Below, piece by piece: positions 1 through 5,801 of a DNA stretch of 5,801 nucleotides. A program made the position numbers and the translations under genes. Position 1 is the stretch's first letter. Each line of letters starts with the position of its first letter. The stretch comes from Myxococcales bacterium (GTDB taxonomy: Bacteria > Myxococcota_A > UBA9160 > SMWR01). The notes below the pieces were generated by a model. The model was not told where the DNA came from. It did no database searches and saw only the letters and a program-made list of their open reading frames with translations. The stretch covers positions 1-5,801 of the forward strand of contig JACZVU010000166.1 of the NCBI GenBank assembly GCA_022572485.1, given 5' to 3'.

Positions 1-500
1 AGCAGAGCGACGGTTCGTGGTCCGATCGAGCAAGCGCTCCCGAGGACGAGCGGATCTTTGCGACTGGAATGGCCGCGGGATACCTCGCCAAGACCCCCTT
101 CGCCCGGCAGTCGACACTCGCTTCGGCCGCCGATTACCTCGCTGCCCACTGGAGCCCCGATCGCGTCAAGGGATCCGCGTGGGGAGCCAACGCGGCGTAT
201 TCCCACTGCTTCGCGCTCATTCGCCACGAGCAGGCCGACGCCATTCTCCAGTGGTGCGGTCGAGAACTCGAGCGCGGTTTTCGCACGGGTGTGTATGGTG
301 CAGTTCGGACGGCCCGCGTATTCGTACTCTGCAAAGCCCACGCACTTCCGGGATCCCGCCTCACGGTGGCTGAGCTCGTCGCTCGGGCTCTCGACGAACA
401 GATGGACGATGGCGGCTACGCTTTGCCGGGAGATTCCTCTCGACGCGCGCGGCTCGCCCATACACTCGACGCGTTGGTTGTCCTGGAGCGCCTTGCGTGA
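1..500 (+). CDS. Alpha/alpha-toroid (prenyltransferase / squalene-cyclase-like) protein, C-terminal fragment
   Basis: The gene enters from the left edge, so its start is missing; 165 codons are visible from position 3 to the TGA at 498-500. The first visible residues, QSDGSW (3-20), fit the QW-type motif (Q-x-x-G-x-W) of terpene cyclases and prenyltransferase beta-type toroids. A second copy of this kind, QMDDGGY, lies at 399-419. Between them are alternating hydrophobic and charged helical stretches, as expected for an alpha/alpha barrel. No catalytic aspartate cluster (DxDD) or zinc site is visible in this fragment, so enzymatic activity cannot be assigned; it may be a cyclase-like protein of unknown reaction. 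The ATG at 69 is internal, because coding continues upstream without a stop. The acyl-CoA synthetase follows 34 bp downstream on the same strand, suggesting cotranscription. The fold call is moderately sure; the function is unknown. Confidence 0.6.
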   Translation, partial: QSDGSWSDRASAPEDERIFATGMAAGYLAKTPFARQSTLASAADYLAAHWSPDRVKGSAWGANAAYSHCFALIRHEQADAILQWCGRELERGFRTGVYGAVRTARVFVLCKAHALPGSRLTVAELVARALDEQMDDGGYALPGDSSRRARLAHTLDALVVLERLA

Positions 501-534
501 TGATTGCAATTATCGGGAATGCGGAACTGGAACG

Positions 535-2166
535 ATGTTCAATCTCGCCCTGATCCACGAAGCCATCGCAGAGAGAATTCCCGAGCGCGAAGCGATCGTA
601 TTTCGAGATCGGCGCTTGTCGTGGCGGGACCTCACGGATCGCACGCGACGGCTCGCGGATCTCCTGCGCGGCCACGGACTCGGTTGCCACACGGAGCGAT
701 CGAATCTCGAAAACTGGGAGTCCGGCCAAGACCACGTAGGCCTCTACCTGCACAACGGCAACGAGTATCTCGAGGGAATGCTCGGAGCCTTCAAGGCGCG
801 TGCAGTACCGTTCAACATCAATTACCGCTATGTCGATGACGAATTGATCGCCCTGCTCGACGACGCCGATGCGCGTGCGCTGATCTTCCACGCGCGCTTC
901 GCGCCCATTCTCGATCGAATTCGCGATCGACTCCCGAAGCTCACGCTGTTGATTCAAGTGTCCGACGATTCAGCCGAGCCGCTGTTGCCGGGAGCGCTGG
1001 ATTACGAAGAGGCGCTTGCCGCGGCCCAACCTTCGCTCCCCGATTCGGATCTGTCGCCCGATGACCTCTACATCCTCTACACCGGCGGAACCACGGGGAT
1101 GCCCAAGGCCGTGCTTTGGCGTCAGGAGGACATCTTCCATTCCGCGCTGTATTCCAGTGGCGCAGAGTCGCTCGAAGCCGTGGTCGAGCGCGCGCTGCCC
1201 GAAGGCCCACGCGTCTTGACCGCACCGCCGTTCATGCATGGCGCCGCCCATTGGGTTGCATTCAACATGTGGTACGTGGGCGGAACGGTGATCGTGCCTG
1301 CGAATGTGCAACGCCTGGATCCCGCCGACGTCTGGTCGACGATCGAGCGCGAGCACGCGACAGCGCTGTGCATCGTCGGTGACGCTTTCGGCCGGCCGCT
1401 TCTCGACGCCTTGCGCGATGGAGATTACGATGTTTCGCGCTTGCGCTTGATCACCTCGGGCGGCGCGAATTTGAGCGCAGCGCTCAAGCGCGAATTTCTA
1501 GACCGGATCCCCGGCTTGCGTGTGCTCGACGCGTTGGGTTCATCCGAGGCCGGAACCCAGGCCTTGCAGTACTCCGAAAGGGGCGATGCGGTTACGACCG
1601 GCGATTTCGCGATGAAGCCCGAGAATCTCGTGTTGAAAGCAGACCTCTCGAAAGCCGCGGCTCCGGGCTCGTCCGGGCTCGGTTGGCTGGCCCGGAGAGG
1701 TCGCGTTCCACTTGGCTACTACAAGAACCCGCGCAGGACCGCAGAGACTTTTCCAATCGTCGACGGCGTGCGGTACGCGGTGCCGGGAGACCGGGCGCGC
1801 GTTGCCGCCAACGGCAGCATGCAGCTGCTCGGCCGAGACTCTGCGACGATCAACACGGGAGGCGAGAAGGTCTTCGCCGAAGAGGTTGAGCGCGCGCTGA
1901 AGCATCACCCCGGCGTTTACGACGCAGTTGTCGTTCCGACACCCCACGAGCGTTGGGGGCAACAGGTCACGGCGCTGGTTGTCGTGAGTGAAGGGAAAGG
2001 GGTCTCGGCGGAGGAGCTGATCGAATCCACCCGTGGTTTCATCGCGGTCTTCAAGCTTCCCAGGCGCGTGATCTTCGTCGATGAGATCGTCCGCGCACCG
2101 AGCGGGAAGGCCGACTACCGCTGGGCAAAGAGCAGGGCGCTCGAAGCTTCAGGTTCCGATGTCTGA
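535..2166 (+). CDS. AMP-forming acyl-CoA synthetase, FadD19-like branch
   Basis: This 543-residue enzyme is predicted to activate a carboxylic acid to an acyl-CoA via an acyl-adenylate, in the cytoplasm. The ANL-superfamily motifs are complete: phosphate loop YILYTGGTTGMPKAV at residues 179-193 (Lys191), ALGSSEAG at 333-340 (Glu338) in place of the usual YGxTE motif, PGDRAR at 417-422 (ribose-binding Asp419), hinge LLGRD at 431-435, NTGGEKVFAEEVE at 440-452, and C-terminal PSGKADYRWAK with catalytic Lys525. Features typical of the mycobacterial FadD19-like group (steroid side-chain and related acids) are the ESGQDH-type segment followed by GNEYLEGMLGAFKAR, the TGGTTGMPK loop followed by WRQEDIF, and the GKxDYRWAK end. 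The frame is open far upstream, but ATG 535 is chosen: it lies after the stop of the previous gene, gives the family's normal N-terminus, and has GGAA at 523-526, 8 nt before it. The substrate is not determinable; a steroid or branched fatty acid is an inference from family. Confidence 0.93.
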   Translation: MFNLALIHEAIAERIPEREAIVFRDRRLSWRDLTDRTRRLADLLRGHGLGCHTERSNLENWESGQDHVGLYLHNGNEYLEGMLGAFKARAVPFNINYRYVDDELIALLDDADARALIFHARFAPILDRIRDRLPKLTLLIQVSDDSAEPLLPGALDYEEALAAAQPSLPDSDLSPDDLYILYTGGTTGMPKAVLWRQEDIFHSALYSSGAESLEAVVERALPEGPRVLTAPPFMHGAAHWVAFNMWYVGGTVIVPANVQRLDPADVWSTIEREHATALCIVGDAFGRPLLDALRDGDYDVSRLRLITSGGANLSAALKREFLDRIPGLRVLDALGSSEAGTQALQYSERGDAVTTGDFAMKPENLVLKADLSKAAAPGSSGLGWLARRGRVPLGYYKNPRRTAETFPIVDGVRYAVPGDRARVAANGSMQLLGRDSATINTGGEKVFAEEVERALKHHPGVYDAVVVPTPHERWGQQVTALVVVSEGKGVSAEELIESTRGFIAVFKLPRRVIFVDEIVRAPSGKADYRWAKSRALEASGSDV

Positions 2167-2196
2167 TTTCAATTGGGCGTTTCGAGCCGAACCGCG

Positions 2197-2424
2197 ATGC
2201 GCGCGGACGCGAACCTTCTGCAGGGATTGGATACGAATCTTTCACAAGAAATGGACACGAATCTTCTGCGGGGGCTGAACACGAACCTCTTGCAAGCAAT
2301 GGACACGAACTTCCTGCGGAGATTGAACACGAATTGCCTGCAGGAAATGGACGGGCACGCGCGAGGGGAGGGCGTTCTCGAGACCATTGATCCGCTGATG
2401 CGACAAGAGGAGTGCAGAGTATGA
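2197..2424 (+). CDS. Small octapeptide-repeat protein, unrecognised (possible gene)
   Basis: I do not recognise this frame. From ATG 2197 it gives 75 residues; a TTG at 2173 would give 83. Residues 4-51 are six consecutive octapeptides: DANLLQGL, DTNLSQEM, DTNLLRGL, NTNLLQAM, DTNFLRRL, NTNCLQEM. A charged tail of 24 residues without repeats follows. Support for coding: the stop TGA 2422-2424 overlaps the hydratase start as ATGA, which suggests translational coupling; by my count the repeats show GC3 about 69%, GC1 about 52% and GC2 about 29%, the order expected for a gene in a GC-rich genome; and differences between matched units are mostly synonymous (14 of 24). Against: there is no convincing ribosome binding site at either start, the GC content is unlike the neighbours, and repeats are not independent evidence. 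It has no signal peptide or membrane segment. Hydrophobic residues at repeat positions 4, 5 and 8 suggest an amphipathic repeat, but the period of 8 is not a classical coiled coil. Confidence 0.4.
   Translation: MRADANLLQGLDTNLSQEMDTNLLRGLNTNLLQAMDTNFLRRLNTNCLQEMDGHARGEGVLETIDPLMRQEECRV
2206..2349 (+). repeat. Six tandem 24-bp units, alternating in a 48-bp super-period
   Basis: The units start at 2206, 2230, 2254, 2278, 2302 and 2326, with no spacers and no length change. The best-conserved core is ACGAAY (GCGAAC in unit 1), followed by a pyrimidine-rich CTT/CTC/TTC step. Units 1, 3 and 5 end in a TTG or CTG codon and units 2, 4 and 6 in ATG, so pairs of units repeat every 48 bp. The array is about 50% GC against 63-75% in sampled flanking coding rows. 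Units 1 and 6 share CTGCAGG near the two ends of the array. The constant 24-bp period keeps the reading frame. It could be a minisatellite within a small gene or a row of protein-binding sites. The repeat itself is certain; its role is not. Confidence 0.92.
2408..2412 (+). promoter_or_regulatory. Shine-Dalgarno site of the enoyl-CoA hydratase
   Basis: AGGAG lies 8 nt before ATG 2421 and decides that start over the in-frame GTG at 2412, which overlaps the site itself. It lies inside the 3' end of the small repeat frame, consistent with coupled translation. Confidence 0.8.
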
Positions 2425-3194
2425 ATCGAATACGAAGCGAGCGCCGCGGCTCTGTCGAGTTGCTGACCCTCGACCGCCCCAAGGCGCTCAACGCGCTGGA
2501 CCGCGCCACGCTCGAAGAGCTGCTGGAGTGTTGCGAGCGCTTCGGTGCGGATACATCCGTGCGTGCCGTCGTATTGACCGGAGAGGGGCGGGCTTTCGCG
2601 GCAGGAGCGGACATCGCCGAGATGCGCGGGCTCGATGCCCAGCAAGCGGAGGCCTTCAGCCGGCTCGGGCACGCTGCGATGGATGCCCTCGAATCGCTCG
2701 CGGTGCCCACGATCGCGGCCGTGAACGGCTACGCGTTGGGGGGTGGCTGCGAACTCGCCTGTGCGTGTGATTGGATCTACGCATCCGAAACGTCGCGCTT
2801 TGGTCAACCGGAGGTCAAGCTCGGCTTGATTCCGGGCTTTGGCGGCACGAGGCGTCTCGTGCGCCGCGTCGGTTCGGCGTGGGCGAAGGAACTCGTGTTG
2901 GGGGGGGAGCCGATCGATGCGGAAACCGCGCTTCGCATCGGTCTCGCCAATCGGTTGTTTGCACCCGACGCGCTGCTCGAGTCCGCGCTGGACGCTGCGG
3001 AGAAGATCGCCAGCAAGGGGCCGTTTGCGGTTGCGGCTGCGAAGCGCGTGATTCTGCAGGGTCAGGACGCCGACGCGCGCACCGCCCATGCGCTCGAGCA
3101 GGCCGCATTCGGCGTGGCCTCTGCCGGTGCGGAACGCACTGAGGGGATGGACGCGTTCCTCGAAAAGCGCGAGCCGTCGTTCGAAAATCGCTGA
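2421..3194 (+). CDS. Enoyl-CoA hydratase (crotonase family)
   Basis: This 257-residue protein is predicted to add water to 2-trans-enoyl-CoA, giving 3-hydroxyacyl-CoA, as in beta-oxidation and related CoA pathways. It is full length for a bacterial crotonase. The first oxyanion-hole segment is RAFAAGADIAEM (57-68). The second is NGYALGGGCELA (102-113), with Glu111 matching rat mitochondrial Glu144. FGQPEVKLG (127-135) supplies Glu131, matching Glu164, at the same 20-residue separation. PGFGGTRRL (138-146) and the C-terminal EGMDAFLEKR (241-250) are also family signatures. With both glutamates present, a hydratase is more likely than an isomerase or dehalogenase relative. The start is set by AGGAG. 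The gene lies 254 bp after the acyl-CoA synthetase on the same strand, separated by the octapeptide-repeat frame, and probably shares its transcript. Chain-length preference cannot be read from sequence, and a 3-hydroxybutyryl-CoA dehydratase (crt-like) role is possible. Confidence 0.93.
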   Translation: MNRIRSERRGSVELLTLDRPKALNALDRATLEELLECCERFGADTSVRAVVLTGEGRAFAAGADIAEMRGLDAQQAEAFSRLGHAAMDALESLAVPTIAAVNGYALGGGCELACACDWIYASETSRFGQPEVKLGLIPGFGGTRRLVRRVGSAWAKELVLGGEPIDAETALRIGLANRLFAPDALLESALDAAEKIASKGPFAVAAAKRVILQGQDADARTAHALEQAAFGVASAGAERTEGMDAFLEKREPSFENR

Positions 3195-3206
3195 CGCGCG
3201 CTCAGC
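3190..3206. terminator. Weak inverted repeat between convergent genes
   Basis: GCTGA at 3190-3194 and TCAGC at 3202-3206 form a 5-bp perfect stem around the 7-nt loop that separates the hydratase and leuD stops. Each arm contains a stop codon. There is no T-tract on either side, so it could at best be a weak bidirectional terminator, and the symmetry may arise only because both genes end in TGA. Confidence 0.2.
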
Positions 3207-3798
3207 CCGGGAAATCGTCGAGGTAGGAAAGGTGCGCAGCTGTCGCTTCGATCGCGTCGCCCGCGTCGAGCAACAGCTGAGTCGCGTTCCAGTTGCCCTC
3301 GAGCAGCGGGTGGCGGGCGTCGTCGGGAATGCTTGCCGCGACCGTTCCCGCCCGGAAAGTCACGGTCCGCGCCTCGAGATCGACGACCACCTGCTGCTCA
3401 GGATCGAGCACCACGGAATCCATCAGTGTTGCGAGGTCCTCGGCGTCGAGCGTCACGTGGGGTAACCCCAACGCCGTGCAATTTCCCGCGAAAATTTCCG
3501 CGAACGACTCGCCGATGAACGCGCGAAAGCCCGAGCGCATCAGCGCTTGGGGGGCGTGTTCGCGCGACGATCCGCAGCCGAAGTTCACGCCGACGATCAG
3601 AATGTTCGCGCCCGCGAAACGCTCGTCGTCGAACGGGTGATCGCCTTTGGCTTGAATGCGATCGTCTTCGAACGCGTGCTCGCCGAGGCCGTCGAACGTG
3701 ATTGCGCGCAGGAAGCGTGCCGGAATGATCCGGTCGGTATCGATGTCGTTCCCGCGCAACACGCACGCGCGCCCTTCGATGCGGTCGATTGTCGTCAC
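3202..3798 (-). CDS. leuD: 3-isopropylmalate dehydratase small subunit
   Basis: LeuD is the swivelling small subunit that pairs with LeuC to isomerise 2-isopropylmalate to 3-isopropylmalate in leucine biosynthesis. The 198-residue product has the normal length of the bacterial ~200-residue type. Visible signatures: [15 protein letters not shown] (16-30), the family motif [12 protein letters not shown] (72-83) with the substrate-contacting Ser/Arg loop, [12 protein letters not shown] (96-107), and the C-terminal DDAxEA-like stretch [16 protein letters not shown] (175-190). The start is GTG at 3798-3796, whose last bases form the leuC stop (GTGA, 4-nt overlap), so translation is probably coupled to leuC. 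Reading frame continues upstream inside leuC, but nothing there resembles LeuD. The gene ends 7 bp from the convergent hydratase. A homoaconitase or methylmalate isomerase subunit is possible in principle, but the pairing with a typical LeuC favours leucine synthesis. Confidence 0.95.
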   Translation of the reverse strand: MTTIDRIEGRACVLRGNDIDTDRIIPARFLRAITFDGLGEHAFEDDRIQAKGDHPFDDERFAGANILIVGVNFGCGSSREHAPQALMRSGFRAFIGESFAEIFAGNCTALGLPHVTLDAEDLATLMDSVVLDPEQQVVVDLEARTVTFRAGTVAASIPDDARHPLLEGNWNATQLLLDAGDAIEATAAHLSYLDDFPG

Positions 3799-5222
3799 AG
3801 CGCCCCCCGCACATCCACCACATGGCCCGCGATCGCCGCGGCTGCGACCATCGCGGGAGACATCAACAAAGTGCGGCCCGTCGGTGAGCCCTGCCTTCCC
3901 TTGAAGTTTCGGTTGCTCGATGACGCGCAGATTTCGCGATCCACCAACTTGTCGGGGTTCATCGCAAGACACATCGAACAGCCCGCAAGCCGCCACTCGA
4001 AACCCGCCGCGCGGAAGACTTCGTGCAATCCCTCGGCTTCAGCCTGGCGCGAGACGGCCTGCGAGCCCGGAACCACGAGGGCTTTGACGCCCGGTGCCAC
4101 ACGGCCCGTGCGCGCGATCCGCGCGGCTTCACGCAGGTCCGAAATCCGACCGTTCGTGCACGATCCGATGAATGCGACGTGAATGGGAGTACCCTCGATC
4201 GGCTCGCCGGGCTTGAGTGACATGTAGCTGTAGGCTTCCTCGAGAGAGGCGCGCTCTTCGGTGGGCGCGTCGGCGGGGTAGGGCAGACGCTCGTCTACGC
4301 CGATGTTCTGGCCCGGATTGATTCCCCAGCTCACCGCCGGTGCGATCGCGTTGCCGTCGATCTCGACCCGATCGTCGTAGGCCGCGTCCGGCGGGCTCGC
4401 GAGGGATTTCCACCATCGGACGGCGCGGTCGAAAGCCGCGCCTTGCGGTGCGAATTCGCGGTCCCGCAGATAGGCGAAGGTGGTCTCGTCGGGATTCGCG
4501 TAGCCGCAGCGCGCGCCACCCTCGATCGACATGTTGCAAACCGTGAGGCGCTCCTCGATCGACATCGCATCGATCACGGGGCCGCCGTATTCGTACGCGT
4601 ACCCCACGCCACCCTTGACGCCGAGCTGGCGGATCAGCGCGAGGATGACGTCTTTCGCGTAGACGCCGGGCTTGAGCTTTCCGCCCACCTCGATCCGGCG
4701 CACGCGCGGCTTGGCGAGCGCGAGGCATTGGGTGGCGAGCACGTCGCGCACCTGGCTGGTGCCGATCCCGAACGCGATCGCGCCGAACGCGCCGTGCGTG
4801 GAGGTATGGCTGTCGCCGCAGGCGATCGTCATGCCGGGCTGAGTGAGCCCGAGTTCCGGTCCGATCACGTGGACGATGCCCTGTTGACCGCTCGCCGGGT
4901 CGAGCAGGCGAATGCCGTGCTCTGCGCAGTTCTTTTCGAGCGCGTCCATCATTTGCTCGGCGAGGTCGTCGGCGAGGGGCCGCTGCTGAGACAGCGTCGG
5001 GATGATGTGGTCGACGGTCGCGAGCGTGCGCTTGGGAAAGCGAACCGGCAGTTGCATCTCGCGCAACATCGCGAAGGCCTGCGGGCTCGTGACCTCGTGG
5101 ATCAGGTGCAGGCCGATGAAGAGCTGGGTCTGGCCGCTCGGCAGCTCGCGCACCGCGTGGGCGTCCCAGATCTTGTCCAGTAGATTGGCCGGGTCCGAAA
5201 TAGGGGCGTTCGCGTTCGTCAC
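3795..5222 (-). CDS. leuC: 3-isopropylmalate dehydratase large subunit
   Basis: LeuC is the aconitase-superfamily large subunit that carries the [4Fe-4S] cluster of isopropylmalate isomerase. With GTG 5222 as start the product is 475 residues. Cluster ligands are Cys355 (FIGSCTNGR), Cys415 and Cys418 ([11 protein letters not shown]), with the C-x59-C-x2-C spacing of the family. Other signatures are [11 protein letters not shown] (14-24), [23 protein letters not shown] (135-157) and VVPGSQAV (383-390). The start is uncertain. ATG 5261 would give 488 residues and GTG 5228 would give 477; none has a good Shine-Dalgarno sequence. The shortest is preferred because it is closest to normal LeuC length, which begins only a few residues before the DKIWDAH motif, and because it leaves 55 bp rather than 16 bp before the divergent esterase. 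It is followed by leuD with a 4-nt overlap. leuA and leuB are not in the window. Confidence 0.95.
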   Translation of the reverse strand: MTNANAPISDPANLLDKIWDAHAVRELPSGQTQLFIGLHLIHEVTSPQAFAMLREMQLPVRFPKRTLATVDHIIPTLSQQRPLADDLAEQMMDALEKNCAEHGIRLLDPASGQQGIVHVIGPELGLTQPGMTIACGDSHTSTHGAFGAIAFGIGTSQVRDVLATQCLALAKPRVRRIEVGGKLKPGVYAKDVILALIRQLGVKGGVGYAYEYGGPVIDAMSIEERLTVCNMSIEGGARCGYANPDETTFAYLRDREFAPQGAAFDRAVRWWKSLASPPDAAYDDRVEIDGNAIAPAVSWGINPGQNIGVDERLPYPADAPTEERASLEEAYSYMSLKPGEPIEGTPIHVAFIGSCTNGRISDLREAARIARTGRVAPGVKALVVPGSQAVSRQAEAEGLHEVFRAAGFEWRLAGCSMCLAMNPDKLVDREICASSSNRNFKGRQGSPTGRTLLMSPAMVAAAAIAGHVVDVRGAL

Positions 5223-5277
5223 GACCACTCTGGAATAGCACGGGCGCCGCTCGACCCCCATGTCGTATGCTGCGCGG
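5223..5277. promoter_or_regulatory. Divergent start region of leuC and the esterase
   Basis: These 55 bp (only 16 bp if leuC starts at 5261) must carry the start signals of both divergent genes unless the promoters lie inside the coding sequences. On the + strand a -10-like TATGCT at 5266-5271 ends 6 nt before ATG 5278, a spacing compatible with a leaderless message. On the - strand TGCTATTCC (5240-5232) weakly resembles an extended -10 about 10 nt before GTG 5222. No -35 elements, Shine-Dalgarno sites, leucine leader peptide or T-box are visible, and there is no room for an attenuator in this gap. Confidence 0.3.
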
Positions 5278-5801
5278 ATGAAACTTCTCCATACCGCGCA
5301 CGTCCCGGCCGGCGACGGCCCGTTTCCGATGATCATCGCGCTCCACGGCTGGGGGGCGAGCGCCCACGATCTGGTCGGCCTCGCGCAGATGTTCGACGGC
5401 GGGCGTTCGCTCGTGCTCTGCCCTCAGGGCCCGCTCGCGTTCCAGGCGGGTTCCGGGCAGGTTGGCTACGGCTGGTTCCCGCTCAAGGATGACGGTCCGA
5501 CGGACCCCGCCGAGGTGCGCAAGGGCGCCGACGCGTTGCAGCGCTTCATCGACGAGGCGCTGGCCGCGTACCCCGTCGATCGCCGCAAGATCGTGATCCT
5601 CGGTTTCAGCCAGGGCGGCGTGATGGCCTACGAACTCGCGCTGCGCGATCCGGGCAGCTACGCGGGCCTGATCGCGCTCTCGTCTTGGTTGCCCGGCCCA
5701 ATGGTGGAGTCGATTCCCGCGAATTCCGAACTCGCGAATCTCCAGGCCCTGGTGATTCACGGCACCAAAGATCCGATGATCTCGGTCGATCTCGCCCGCG
5801 A
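5278..5801 (+). CDS. Alpha/beta-hydrolase esterase (phospholipase/carboxylesterase family), 3'-truncated by window
   Basis: The first 174 residues of a predicted cytoplasmic serine esterase of the Abhydrolase_2 / EstB-YpfH type are visible; the gene runs off the right edge. The oxyanion loop is [12 protein letters not shown] (21-32). The nucleophile elbow GFSQGG (109-114) places the catalytic serine at residue 111. The strand leading to the acid residue is [12 protein letters not shown] (158-169), with Asp165 the likely catalytic acid. The histidine would lie beyond the window. No signal peptide is present. The natural substrate is unknown; relatives hydrolyse short-chain esters or thioesters. 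ATG 5278 is chosen because the conserved region follows closely; an in-frame ATG at 5260 would add six residues. Neither has a Shine-Dalgarno sequence. It is divergent from leuC, and no functional link to leucine synthesis is evident. Confidence 0.88.
   Translation, partial: MKLLHTAHVPAGDGPFPMIIALHGWGASAHDLVGLAQMFDGGRSLVLCPQGPLAFQAGSGQVGYGWFPLKDDGPTDPAEVRKGADALQRFIDEALAAYPVDRRKIVILGFSQGGVMAYELALRDPGSYAGLIALSSWLPGPMVESIPANSELANLQALVIHGTKDPMISVDLAR

Noticed and set aside
503..510. ATTGCAAT palindrome in the 34-bp gap before the synthetase, considered as an operator.
   Set aside because: It is a single 8-bp palindrome with no flanking symmetry or convincing promoter, and is too short to support a site.
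58..534. Possible long N-terminal extension of the acyl-CoA synthetase from ATG 58.
   Set aside because: It would overlap the toroid-protein gene in another frame and encodes a low-complexity Arg/Ser/Pro-rich stretch; the family N-terminus begins at ATG 535.
1662..1681. Perfect 10-bp tandem duplication (TCCGGGCTCG twice) inside the synthetase gene.
   Set aside because: The reading frame and the family's spacing before the GWLARRG segment are intact, so it appears to be chance in GC-rich sequence.
2159..2278. Short frame from ATG 2159, overlapping the synthetase stop, reading through the first repeats in another phase (39 residues).
   Set aside because: The repeats break it with a stop in the third unit, it has only a weak AGG upstream, and its codon-position GC does not fit; kept only as a remote alternative.
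2206..2349. Repeat array considered as a CRISPR.
   Set aside because: The units are directly adjacent with a 24-bp period, diverged from each other, and have no spacers; no cas genes are in the window.
2169..3089. Long - strand frame (306 codons) covering the repeat array and antisense to the hydratase.
   Set aside because: It shares the wobble position with the real hydratase frame in a GC-rich gene, which keeps such antisense frames open. Its product resembles nothing, and the positional GC order in the array favours the + strand.
3547..4182. 211-codon + strand frame antisense to leuD/leuC.
   Set aside because: It has no recognisable domain, lies fully antisense to conserved genes, and is explained by GC bias.
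4129..5760. 543-codon - strand frame overlapping leuC and the esterase.
   Set aside because: It is very arginine/histidine-rich and without motifs. It is an out-of-frame shadow of leuC, whose frame carries all the Fe-S and substrate motifs.

Overview
The window is GC-rich (about 65-75% in most coding stretches) and densely packed with bacterial genes. Codon use is strongly GC3-biased, and the proteins resemble those of environmental Deltaproteobacteria-like lineages (Myxococcota, Binatota and relatives). That placement is an inference from protein style; no rRNA or lineage marker is present.

Layout. Positions 1-500 (+) hold the C-terminal part of an alpha/alpha-toroid protein of the prenyltransferase / squalene-cyclase type. 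Positions 535-2166 (+) encode a complete AMP-forming acyl-CoA synthetase of the FadD19-like branch. Positions 2167-2420 contain the most unusual element: six tandem 24-bp units that encode an octapeptide repeat, inside a small reading frame whose stop overlaps the next start (ATGA). Positions 2421-3194 (+) encode a complete enoyl-CoA hydratase with both catalytic glutamates. These + strand genes are closely spaced and look like one transcription unit. Converging on it after a 7-bp gap are leuD (3202-3798) and leuC (3795 to about 5222) on the - strand, overlapping by 4 nt (GTGA) and encoding the two subunits of 3-isopropylmalate dehydratase. Divergent from leuC is the 5' part of an alpha/beta-hydrolase esterase (5278 to the window end).

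Function. The acyl-CoA synthetase would activate a carboxylic acid to its CoA thioester, and the enoyl-CoA hydratase would hydrate the 2-enoyl-CoA formed after a dehydrogenation step, so the + strand unit looks like part of a beta-oxidation-type route. The toroid protein raises the possibility of an isoprenoid or steroid-like substrate, but this is only suggestive. leuCD belongs to leucine biosynthesis and appears independent of that unit.

What is ordinary and what is not. leuCD, the acyl-CoA synthetase, the hydratase and the esterase are recognisable and intact as far as visible. The octapeptide-repeat frame is not recognised. It shows a GC drop to about 50%, a coding-like positional GC pattern and an alternating 48-bp higher-order structure, and it is the main candidate for something undescribed.
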